This document shows, in pieces, positions 22,901-30,062 of a stretch of 64,000 nucleotides of DNA. Source of the stretch: Undaria pinnatifida (lineage: Eukaryota; Sar; Phaeophyceae; Laminariales; Alariaceae). The notes under the pieces were generated by a model that had not been told where the DNA came from, made no database searches, and saw nothing but the letters and a program-made list of their open reading frames with translations. The translations under genes and the position numbers were made by a program. Position 1 is the stretch's first letter, and the number at the start of each line of letters is the position of its first letter. The stretch spans positions 1,388,501 through 1,452,500 of the forward strand of contig JABAKD010000036.1 of NCBI GenBank assembly GCA_012845835.1, in the 5' to 3' direction.

Positions 22901-24304
22901 CCCCAAAAATGCCTCTCCTGCCGTGGGACGATTCCTTGGTCGGGTGTGGGCGTGGTGGACAAAGAGCAGGTGCAAAACCGTTTCTCTTCTTTCTGGGAAC
23001 GCTCATGAGTTGTCGGCGTTGAAGCTCATGCTGCACATCGTAGGACGGGAAGCTTCTTTCTGTACATACCCAGGGCAGCACGGACAAAAGAAAAAACGAA
23101 GGCCACACTCCTCTTTTTGGGAGCCCAGACGGGGAGGGGATACTAAAACCAAGTAAAACAAATTGGAACAGTATGTCTTTTTCTCGATTCGTACAGAAAT
23201 CCCAACGCTCCGATTTGTTGAGGGCCCAGACTGGGAGGGTGGTATCCTAAAACCAAATAAAAACACTCGAAAAATAAACTTTTCTCGATTATTTTATACA
23301 GAAATCCAACGCTCCGATATTTTCTTCATTTGGGCCTTCTAGGAGTATGGCATCCGGGACTCTGATTCGCGCGCTCCCCTGACATGCATCCTTATGTTTT
23401 TTGCACGAAAGAAAACACTTGGGCATAGCATTTTTTTTTGCGCCTAAACCACTCACGAACAGTGTATTTTTGTGTACCAAAACCACTTGCGTACAGTACT
23501 GCATTTTGGATCGGACATATCTGGACTTGTCGCTGTAGACAACCTAGGTTAACCGCAGAATTATACACATGTGTTTTGTTGTTCTTTCGATCGCTTTTTT
23601 TTTTCTCGTGATGGTTTCTTCCTGCTGTGATAGGCCGGTCCTGGCGTGCTCGTGAACATGATGGATCACGACGACACGCTGCAGAATTATAGACATGCTA
23701 GAGTAAATTGTTATTGTGCTTGCCATCCGCCAATGTGGCGCATGAGCTTCACCATCGATCACTCATGCAAACATTCCCGTAAAGAAGAAAACCAAGGGAA
23801 ACCATAGATAAAGAGAGCTAAGCAAGAAGTTTACTATTTGAAATTGTCGTCGGGCATTTTTGTTGTTTTGTCATGCTATTTGATCGTAACCATTTTCTTG
23901 CTCAATAGCATTTTTGTTTTTGCTTGCCATCCGACAATGTGCGGCGTAAGTGTCAATATCAAAACGTGACAAACATATAAAAGTTCACATGCAACTGTTC
24001 CCGACTTCATTTTTTTATTTTTTGTGCTCTTCCCGCTGTTTGATATCAGGCCGGTCCTGGCGTGCTGGTGATCATGATGGACCAAGCAGCCCACCACATC
24101 GACCTCTTCTTTGAGAACCCTTTAGACCCACTAGAGGTAAAGCAGGCGCGGCAATCGGAAATGAACATGGTTGAGGATTGGGTAAGAAGTGCCTACAAGC
24201 GTGACGCTTCTGTTGCTGCCGCTGGCGGCAGTAGAGACGGTGGTCTTGTTGCTGGTGGTGTTGGTGGCGGTGGTAATAAAGCTGGCAGTTCTCTGCTGGT
24301 GTGA
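10818..24304 (+). CDS. S28-family serine carboxy/dipeptidyl peptidase (DPP7/PRCP-like), 7 exons found, N-terminus missing
   Basis: Alpha/beta-hydrolase peptidase of the lysosomal/secretory route that cleaves after proline or alanine (DPP7 removes N-terminal dipeptides, PRCP a C-terminal residue). Exons: 10818-10930, 11752-12096, 18372-18640, 18900-19043, 20708-20879, 22124-22194 and 24050-24304; all have GT-AG borders and matching phases (1,1,0,0,1,0). Catalytic Ser lies in FGGSYGGML, split by intron A/B; Asp in SNGRLDPW; His in QAAHHIDL. Other family marks are YPHIVDGAIAASAP, AMGNYPYP and WQACTEM. About 455 residues are visible against roughly 480-500 for the family, but with a repeat insertion in exon B and a Gly-rich tail, so about 130 N-terminal residues including the signal peptide were not located in 6-10.8 kb and may lie left of the Helitron. 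Residues around the sites look closer to DPP7 than PRCP (inference). Introns run from 259 bp to 6.3 kb. Confidence 0.92.
11752..12096 (+). CDS. S28 exon B
   Basis: Acceptor cccttag restores GGML-AAWLRLKYPHIVDG. The second half has three imperfect 15-residue repeats (SPAKDAAQSVKSNEI, SPAGGAVRDVKSVKM, SHTEGAEEDFEAVKS) between WCSDNVRRAFSAL and the donor GTTG|GTAAGT, in phase 1. The repeats sit in the lid/helical region and are unusual for the family. Confidence 0.92.
12190..12450 (+). repeat. Dispersed repeat, copy 1 (inverted partner at 17455-17705)
   Basis: Shares gcccgcggaccgtgcccgcg, ctggcaagacacccccagcc, gagcatgcacaccgttt, a G-run and gcgacgcaggag with the reverse complement of 17455-17705. 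About 250 bp; type unknown. Confidence 0.8.
12451..13140. other. Intron of S28 gene, nothing recognised
   Basis: No coding similarity or notable repeat. Confidence 0.5.
13150..13765. repeat. Diverged ~195-bp tandem repeat, about 3 copies
   Basis: Units share a motif gattggctgag/gctcattggccg, then ggggaagataggttcccatc / gggggatatagggccccatc, then acaacccgggaac/acaacgcgggaac and cttcccgcac/cctccccgcac. Units begin near 13150, 13345 and 13585. Confidence 0.7.
13829..13915. repeat. Perfect ~43-bp tandem duplication
   Basis: actcgggttttctcacatac and the following tttcgtatacggcaaacagt repeat twice with no visible difference. Confidence 0.9.
14515..14600. repeat. Short dispersed repeat (partner at 42728-42812)
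   Basis: gcattcgggacataagagcg and catgtcccggcatac match 42728-42812 with scattered differences. Confidence 0.75.
15027..15232. repeat. Perfect 103-bp tandem duplication
   Basis: The block taaccactagatagaccacc to cgtcaagtaggaagca is present twice back to back (start-to-start distance 103 bp) with no visible difference, so it is recent. Confidence 0.95.
15233..16236. other. Intron of S28 gene, nothing recognised
   Basis: Short ORFs only. Confidence 0.5.
16237..17470. repeat. Large imperfect inverted repeat (~350-bp arms, ~510-bp spacer)
   Basis: Left arm about 16237-16600, right arm about 17113-17470. Matching ends include cacttgaccgaaaccatacc against its reverse complement at about 17430, and gctcggtgctgtgttcggtg against 17125-17145. 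The spacer contains gccggttgcccgcttaagtg, related in inverse orientation to 20281-20420. Probably a foldback-type transposon. Confidence 0.8.
17455..17705 (-). repeat. Dispersed repeat, copy 2 (inverted relative to 12190-12450)
   Basis: Reverse complement of the 12190-12450 family; it abuts the right arm of the 16.2-17.5 kb inverted repeat. Confidence 0.8.
17706..18371. repeat. Intron end with degenerate CAG/GAC-rich repeats
   Basis: From about 18100 to exon C, variants of gatttttc..gacgatacagcagc recur with a period near 60-70 bp. Exon C's Ala-rich start is made from the same motif, so the exon boundary may have extended into the repeat. Confidence 0.6.
18372..18640 (+). CDS. S28 exon C
   Basis: Acceptor tttttttgcag; starts in phase 1 with an Ala-rich lead, then RLLRVCPGQEPKGEG, ARAAFDYLAMGNYPYP and PPWPIRKACSYLADP; donor CAG|GTGAGC, phase 0. 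An alternative acceptor at gatgcag (18425) would skip the Ala-rich lead but does not match phase. Confidence 0.88.
18900..19043 (+). CDS. S28 exon D
   Basis: 48 codons: TGDAEELLSALAGSIGVYYN to ANNWNWQ. Acceptor gatgcaag, donor CAG|GTGGGC, phase 0 on both sides. It matches the variable insertion before the QACTE motif. Confidence 0.9.
19044..20707. other. Intron D-E of S28 gene
   Basis: No gene. 20281-20420 is an inverted relative of 16790-16900. Confidence 0.5.
20708..20879 (+). CDS. S28 exon E
   Basis: Acceptor tctatgcag; ACTEMSMPMSTDGELDMFW, CRKEFGV, then GGYDAWSQ; donor CAGA|GTGAGA, phase 1. It contains the conserved Q-A-C-T-E segment (Q supplied by exon D). Confidence 0.92.
20936..21291. 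repeat. Long (TCCTG)n microsatellite with internal (TCCTC)n block
   Basis: About 355 bp of tcctg units, a few slips (tcctgtctg, tctagtcttg) and about nine tcctc units near the right end (about 21230-21268). It starts 57 bp after exon E's donor. Long apparent ORFs here are artefacts of the pentamer. Confidence 0.98.
21292..22123. other. Intron E-F of S28 gene
   Basis: Nothing recognised. Confidence 0.5.
22124..22194 (+). CDS. S28 exon F (catalytic Asp)
   Basis: Acceptor gattggcag, then TNVVFSNGRLDPWSGLGVVD; donor CAG|GTGAAA, phase 0. The Asp of LDPW is the charge-relay residue. Confidence 0.92.
22621..22679 (+). pseudogene. Duplicate of exon F (F')
   Basis: Preceded by ataatag; reads TNVVFSNGCLDPWSHLAVG with the catalytic Asp kept. 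A possible donor GGG|GTGCAG gives the same phases as exon F, so it could be a mutually exclusive exon. However, the acceptor lacks a good pyrimidine tract and the end has diverged, so a decaying duplicate is equally possible. Confidence 0.7.
22920..22968 (+). pseudogene. Degenerate third copy of exon F (F'')
   Basis: The run gggacgattccttggtcggg then gtgggcgtggtggacaaaga matches exon F with a deletion that removes the Leu-Asp codons and shifts the frame. It cannot code the Asp segment. Confidence 0.7.
23105..23325. repeat. Tandem duplication, ~115-bp unit
   Basis: Two units share gggagcccagac/gggcccagac, gggaggggatactaaaacca, tttctcgatt and acagaaatcc(c)aacgctccgat. Confidence 0.75.
23634..23807 (+). 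pseudogene. Duplicate first half of exon G (G'), possible alternative terminal exon
   Basis: After ataggccgg it reads AGPGVLVNMMDHDDT, almost identical to the start of exon G, then diverges and stays open to TAG at about 23805. It lacks AHHIDL, so a product ending here would have no catalytic His. Upstream and downstream flanks are also shared with the region before exon G, so a block of roughly 400 bp was duplicated. Confidence 0.65.
24050..24304 (+). CDS. S28 exon G (catalytic His, stop)
   Basis: Acceptor gatatcag, then AGPGVLVIMMDQAAHHIDLF, ENPLDPLEVKQARQSEMNM and a Gly-rich, probably disordered tail to TGA at 24302. The first His of AHH is the expected charge-relay His. Confidence 0.92.
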   Translation, partial: AGPGVLVIMMDQAAHHIDLFFENPLDPLEVKQARQSEMNMVEDWVRSAYKRDASVAAAGGSRDGGLVAGGVGGGGNKAGSSLLV

Positions 24305-24730
24305 GATCGAGAGTAGACTATAACCTGCAAATCCGTGGTTGGAGTACCCGCTTTGACAGTTTATGGTGGCGGTAGCGGTGGTGGCGGCGGCGGCGATGGT
24401 TCTAATGCTGGTAGTTCGCTGCTGCCGCGAATAAGATAACGGAGTATGACCCCAGATATCTGCGTGGTTGGAGCATTGTGCCCGCGTAAACAGTTGGTGC
24501 TTGGCACTATTGTCACCGTAAGCGGGCGCGCGGGGGGTGTATTGATAGTATGGTTGGCATTAGTCTCAAGAGCATAGACCCTCGCATCCCTATGATGCCA
24601 GGACGAAGCACGTCGAGTTTTCACCGACCAGGTAGACTTTGCTTGCACAAAGCGCTGTGGCGGAGGGGGGGGGGCGTAATGCTGGCAGGTTCGCTGCTGG
24701 CGGCAGGACGTAGGAGTATGGTTTGCTATA
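24305..24730 (+). repeat. Tandem copies of the S28 3' terminal coding segment
   Basis: The exon G tail (gctggcagttctctgctgg at 24281) recurs as gctggtagttcgctgctgc at 24408 and gctggcaggttcgctgctgg at 24679. The intergenic part (gtggttggagtacccgc / gtggttggagcattgtgcccgc) is also duplicated. The third copy is displaced by an inserted dispersed element (24540-24670). Confidence 0.75.
24540..24670 (-). mobile_element. Partial copy of the homopolymer-C/G-ended dispersed element
   Basis: catagaccctcgcatccct, then cgagttttcaccgaccaggt and tgcttgcacaaagcg, followed by a G-run. Same family as 39455-39705, 49825-50387, 55012-55561 and 57205-57362. Confidence 0.75.
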
Positions 24731-25826
24731 GTTTTGCTATAGCGTCCTCGTTGAAGCACCGTGCTTGCGTTGACAGGTGGGTATTTGACCAATTGACAGT
24801 GGGTGACTGGCACCGATGTCCCCCTAAGCGGGGGCGGCGGCGGGGCGGGGGAGGGCTGGCGTACTACCGTATTGTCATGCCGTGTACACAATTGCACTGG
24901 GCATCGTGAACGGAACCTACGGCGTACCGAGAGGGTGGTGAAGGATAATGGGGGTTGAAGGGAGGCGGGTGCGCCCGCGGGGGGGGGCTAGCGCACTACG
25001 GTCTTGCCATACCGTGTGCACATGCAGGCATGCCTATGGCGTCGTCAACCGAGAAGCGAAGGCTATGGCGTGATGGGAGAGAGAGGGGTGGAAGACAAAC
25101 GATTGATGGATTAACCTGGATGGCCTATTTTGTTTTAGTGCTGGTTCGCGTTCCTTCATTGCTGTGCGGAAATACGCTATTGGGTAGACACCACCTGGAT
25201 TGCTGCACATTCAATATTGTTACTCAGTGTCATGTCTCCTTCAGTATAGTTAATTATCAGCCCCGAAATCGCGTGAATTACACAGCTGGCGTGAATTACT
25301 CAGCTGACAGGGGGCTACCGTATGCGACCCAGTATGTGCAGGAAGTTGTGCGAGGAATAACGTTAGCATAACTTAAAAACTGAGCACATGAGGAAAAACA
25401 AGCAAATGCCATTGGTGCTGCTGTAAGGTAAGTAAGTGTTCATGTTAATTAAATTTTGACTATATGGAATGGGCTAAATTGGGCCATTGGACAAATGGCC
25501 ACCACGGAATTCCTTTGTCTCGGATGCAATCGCCATTACCATTTGACATAGGCGTGGGCTGCCAGCAACGGCTCCGCGCGCGCTCGGCTCCCAAGTGGGT
25601 ACACCATTTCAAGACCCGTGTGAAACACGCGGCCAAGAAAACGACTCATGTTGCGGTTTTATAAAGCGTTTAGGAAGAGCGTTCCGCAGTACGAGTACGT
25701 AGCACCATGCTGCGTGCGCGTTGAACCGCTCCAACCGATGCAGTCCGGAGACGTCCTCTACCCCAGCGACCTGGACTGCTTTCGTGTGGTCGGTGTTATA
25801 ATCGTCAGATTTGTTTTCGACATTTC
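24731..25826. other. Intergenic, G-rich and unassigned
   Basis: Two loosely similar G-rich blocks (gggggcggcggcggggcggg near 24830 and gggggggggctagcgcacta near 24980) each followed by a ttg(tca/cca)t(g/a)ccgtgt motif, probably further decayed copies of the 24.3-24.7 kb array. No gene found. Confidence 0.45.
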
Positions 25827-25827
25827 C

Positions 25828-26034
25828 AGGGCTTTTCAGGGGTCGAAATCCGACCAGTGGGTCGGGTGAGGGGGTTTTCAGGTTCTCGCAGGTTGTATCG
25901 GGTCGGCTCAGGAGGTGTTCGGAATCTCACGGGTCGGGTCGGGAGGTTTTTGGTCTATCACGGGTCGGGTCGGGTCACGCTGACCAAATCCGACCCGCTA
26001 AAAATGTGACCTGACCCGTCCGTGAAAAACCCCG
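25828..26034. mobile_element. MITE-like element, GGGTCGGGTC family, copy II
   Basis: Left end agggcttttcaggggtc, right end ccgtgaaaaacccc; interior cacgggtcgggtcggg repeated. Confidence 0.8.
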
Positions 26035-26939
26035 ATTTTTTCTCTCATAAGCCCCAAAATGGGCCATCTGTTTTTTTTCGACGTTCTTTCGCTTTCAAGC
26101 GCCAAATGGGTTAAACCCTCAAAATTCACAACTTACTCGTCGTAGTATTGCGCTCATCACCCTGACTAGGATTTCCTCCTAACTCTCCTCGCTGAATTTC
26201 AGCACTGCCAGACAGGTTCTCCCTAAAGAGAACCTCGGGTTGCCGCGAATCCCCCGATGTATTGGAGTACTCTATGGCGGAAAATCCAAGGAAAAAGTGC
26301 ATATCTGTCCCACATGACTTAGTCTAGACATTTCTTGTTGCTGAAACTGGCGAGCTCTTCCTGCGAGCGTGAAGCCTAAATATAGTGTTGCTGCAGCTAG
26401 GATCTCACGCAGCAGGATCACTGCAACTGTCAACATGTTGCGTTTTAGCACGCCAAAAAATAGACCCGAAATTCGTCGAACTCACGGCTGACGTCCTTGA
26501 AATATTTGTATAAAATTGGTTTCGCCTAAATTTCTCTGCCAGAACCCTCGCTGTGGAAGGCGATTTCGCCGTGCCAATATTGCCTTATTGACGCATTGTC
26601 AACTTGCCTTCCACAGCGGGGCCTGTGGTGAGAAGACAAGGGCGAAAGGTTAGTACCGTTACCCTACAAGAGTCTACAGTTCACCTTTTTAAGGCCCATT
26701 TACATCGATCAAAAACACGAGAACGGCGATCTCTCATCAAGCACCTAGGAGGAGTGTGCAGCGGTACGAGTATCAGCATTTCTTGCACGGTGTCGCATAG
26801 TTGCTGGTATTACGCGTCGGACACCCCCCCCCACCCAGCAAAAAGGACTGCTTCGTGTGGCCGATTCTGTAGCCGTTAGATCGACGTATTCTTCCAACAT
26901 GCTTTCCCCTCGAAGTCCTAAAAGGGTTAAATCGCCGAC
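26035..26939. other. Intergenic, nothing recognised
   Basis: 26755-26865 resembles 9900-10010 (dispersed repeat of unknown class). Confidence 0.45.
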
Positions 26940-27840
26940 CCTACACACCCACCAAATTCAAAACAGCGGCCAAACTTGTTCGTAGCCCTGCAAGACTCCG
27001 AGCTTGAATAAAAAAAAAAGCACTCCACCATCAAAGGTCCCACCTTTGGTGGGAAAAGAGGGGCAAAAGTTGAGCTCCACCAATCATATCAGCTACAAGA
27101 CTCTTAAATCACCAAACCCACACCCCCGCCAAAAATATCCCGCGAGACCTTTGGCGTGAAAAAAAGGGGGGAAGGTTGACTTCCACTACGTAGCCCTATA
27201 GGGCTCCAAACTTGAATCACCAAACCTAACCCCCCCACCAAATGCCCCGTTTGTATTGCGTGAGGTCGGTGTGACGGAATGTCAACCCCGCTGTTAATCC
27301 GTGCCCCCCTACAGTATAGTACCCGCCTTCCACATCCGGGTTTTTTGGCGGGAAAAGAGATGTGAAATTTGAGTTTCGCTAGCCCTGTAAAACTCTAACC
27401 TGAACCACCAAACCCGCACCGCTACCATATTCTATGGTGGGAAAATGGGGCGAAAGTTGAGTTCCCCTAGCTCTAAACGCCCGAACTGCAGTAACGGGGG
27501 TAACCCTATTTTCCCTACCGGATTAGCGCGAACAGCCCTGGACGTCAAATAAGAACGATTGCGGTACACATGACGGTACATACCGCGAAGCACAAAAAAC
27601 ACAAAGGCATGCGACTCGCACATAAACAGGGTAGACACTCGCGCGAAAGGCACCTAGCCGCTGAAATACATGGCCTTTACGGTGCCTCCCTCATACGGTA
27701 GCCGCGGTCTCTATAAGACTAAACTTAACTCACCAAACTCACACCACCACAAAAGCCCCGCTTTCGGAATGGCCGCGGACATGTCGTCACGGTTGATGTG
27801 ACGGAATGTCAACTCCGCTGTGGACACCCCCCCTCCCCCC
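26940..27840. repeat. Diverged tandem-like repeats
   Basis: Motifs caccaaacccacacccc, ggtgggaaaagaggggc, aagttgagctccac and tagcccta(c/t)a(a/g)gactc recur 4-5 times with 110-150 bp spacing. gtgacggaatgtcaa(c/c)ccgctgt appears twice. Confidence 0.6.
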
Positions 27841-28104
27841 GGAAATAACTGAGCACCCCCCCACTCCCCCCCCAAATTGCTCCCGTTCCCGTAGCCTTGG
27901 TTCCTTTTGACAGCATTACCACGGGTCGGGTTCCGCAGTCAGATGCCAGCGGTCTCTTGCGTACCTCGTTGTGCTGAGGACCATCCGCTCCAACCTTTCC
28001 CCACACTGCAAGATTTTTCTAATTCTACTTCCAAGTAGATTGTCCCCACAACGCGGGTGCAGGTCTAAAGAGGTTGACAAGCAACATAACCCACGAGTTG
28101 TAAA

Positions 28105-28276
28105 ACGGGATTTTCACGGGTGGGATCGCTTTCCGCGGGTTGGATCGGGTCAGGGTGATCCGACAAGACCCGTGGGGTTTGAAGACCTCCTGACCCAACC
28201 CGGCTCAACCCGAGAGCTGTACTTACAACACCCCGTGATCCGATACGTGGGCCGGGTCACGGCCCTTGCAAAGCCC
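28105..28276. mobile_element. MITE-like element, GGGTCGGGTC family, copy III
   Basis: Left end gattttcacgggtggga, interior cctgacccaacccggct, right end cttgcaaagccctgg. It abuts the left end of the WDR6 3' array. Confidence 0.7.
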
Positions 28277-28284
28277 TGGACGTA

Positions 28285-29215
28285 ACCCTACCCTGACACA
28301 GCGACAATGGCAGCGGGAGACACGAACGCGGCCCATCGCGAATACTGCCCGTCTCTCCGACCTCCCCATCCTCACCGTCTGCACCTTGTTCGCTGACTTA
28401 CCGTTCTTCTGAGCTCGCTCGTGGACCGCCCAAACTGAGTGACCCTCCGCTCAACAAACACCAAAGGCACGAACTGCAACCCCTGCCCTGATACAGCGAC
28501 AACGGCAGCCAGAGACTCGAACGCAGCCCATGGCGACTACCGCCCGTCTCTCCGATCTCCCCACCCTCATTGTCTGCATCTTGGTTGCTGACTTACCGCT
28601 CTTCTGAGCTCGTGGACCCCCAAACTGCGTGGACATCTGCTCAAAAAGCACCCAAAGGCACGATTTGCAATCCCTGCCCTGATACAACGACCATGGCTGC
28701 AAGAGACACGAACAAGGCCCGGCGGCTACCACCCGTTCTCTCCAATCTCCCCCCCCTCACCGTCTGCACATTGTTCGCAGACTTCCTGCTCTTCTGAGCT
28801 TGTGGACTGCCTAAACTGAGTGACCCTCCGCTCACCAATATCAAAAATGCACGAGCTGCAACCCCTCCCCTGATCCAGCGACCACGGTAGCAGAAGACAC
28901 GAACGCGGCCCATGACGACTTCCACCCGTTTCTTGATTATTCTCCTTTCACCGTCTGCACTTTGTTCGCTGACTTCCCGTTCTTCTGAGCTCGTGGACCG
29001 CCCAAACTGAGTGACCATCCGCTCAACAAGCACCAAAATGCACGAGCTGCAACCCCTGCCCTGATACTGCGACAATAGCAGCAGGAGACACCAACGCGGC
29101 CCGACCACTGCTACCCGTCGATCTTATCTCCTCATCTCCACCGTCTGCACCTTGCTTGCAAACAGTTGCGGTTCCCAGGTCTTTAAAGCTCGTGGAACGC
29201 CCAAACTGCTGCGAG
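28285..29215 (-). repeat. Five-copy ~191-bp tandem array of the WDR6-like 3' terminal coding segment
   Basis: The ctgata/ctgatc/ctgaca anchor lies at 29061, 28870, 28679, 28489 and 28292 (steps 191, 191, 190, 197). Each unit encodes on the minus strand a version of S-x-A-A-x-V-x-V-S-G-Q-G-L-Q; the first transcribed unit is in frame with the gene and ends in TGA at 29023. Copy 2 has a changed SGEGLQ, copy 3 an intact SGQGLQIV ending in a stop, copy 5 a stop right after SG. The unit also contains caaactgagtgaccctccgc and ctcgtggaccgcccaaac. Confidence 0.9.
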
Positions 29216-30062
29216 CGATCAGCACGATGAGGGTTGTGTATGTGGTGGCAATGGTTACTGCGGCTACTGTCACTGTTGTTGTTCTCGGAAACTTGCGAGT
29301 CGGAAGGCAGGGCGACGGCGTCCAGACCGCTGACATCGCAAACATCCGTCACGCAGCCGGCCCGCCAGACAAGGCGCCACCGCCGCCGCCGTCGCCACTT
29401 CTCAACCTGCCTCCCCTGCCGCAGCACCCCCGTCCCCTCGAGCGCCGACGACGTAGCACATCCATCGACACAGGCATCTCCATGCCCATGCCCTTCAACA
29501 TCGCGTTCATCGGGGGTGATATCAGCAGAAGCGTCATGCGCATATCCGTCAATGTCGATACCACAGGGGGTATTGCTTCGTCGCGCCCTTTGCTCTACCT
29601 GAGCGGAGAATACCCCAACACTACCTGCACCATCGGCAGCAGGGGTAGTTTGACTTTGTCCCGTTTTCCTAACGCTACTTCCATCATCCGCAGGGATTCG
29701 ACCTGGTCTCGCTCGCTCGGCGTTGGGAGACACAGACGCCAGCGAAGGGTCCTCCACGATGTCCCAGCGCGACAGCCTTTGGTCGCGGGAAACTGTGAAC
29801 AAGGTTAGCAACACAGGCGGTCGGCCAATGTCGGCTGTCATCGAGCCTAATGCAGCTGAAGTCGTATCGGGGTCGGTGGAAGTTGTCTCCGGCAGTGAAG
29901 CTCGTTCAAGAACGGTAGGCCGAGCGGTAGGAAGCACGCTAATGCCTTTGATCGCGGATCCGGTCGCTCCGTCCGTTCTCTCAGGCCCACCTCCGACAAG
30001 TCGCGCGTTGAGTTGTCTGGCGCGCAGAGTTAGGGTCGGGGAGGGTTCATTGGTGATGGGTT
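29023..30062 (-). CDS. WDR6-like exon 15 (terminal), start uncertain
   Basis: AIKGISVLPTARPTV, LLTLFTVSRDQRLSRWDI, CVTDVCDVSGLDAV, and VAVSGQGLQLV before TGA at 29023-29025. The acceptor tttttcctag at 30062 needs phase 1, which does not match exon 14, so either an exon is missing or the acceptor lies further in. An Arg-rich WRRRRRWRLVWR run (about 29390) comes from a CGC/CGG repeat. Confidence 0.75.

Noticed and set aside
28285-29080. Idea that only the first array copy keeps an AG acceptor (cgcag before tatcaggg)
   Set aside because: Reading the frame shows this position is inside the coding segment (VAVSGQG), so it is not needed as a splice site.
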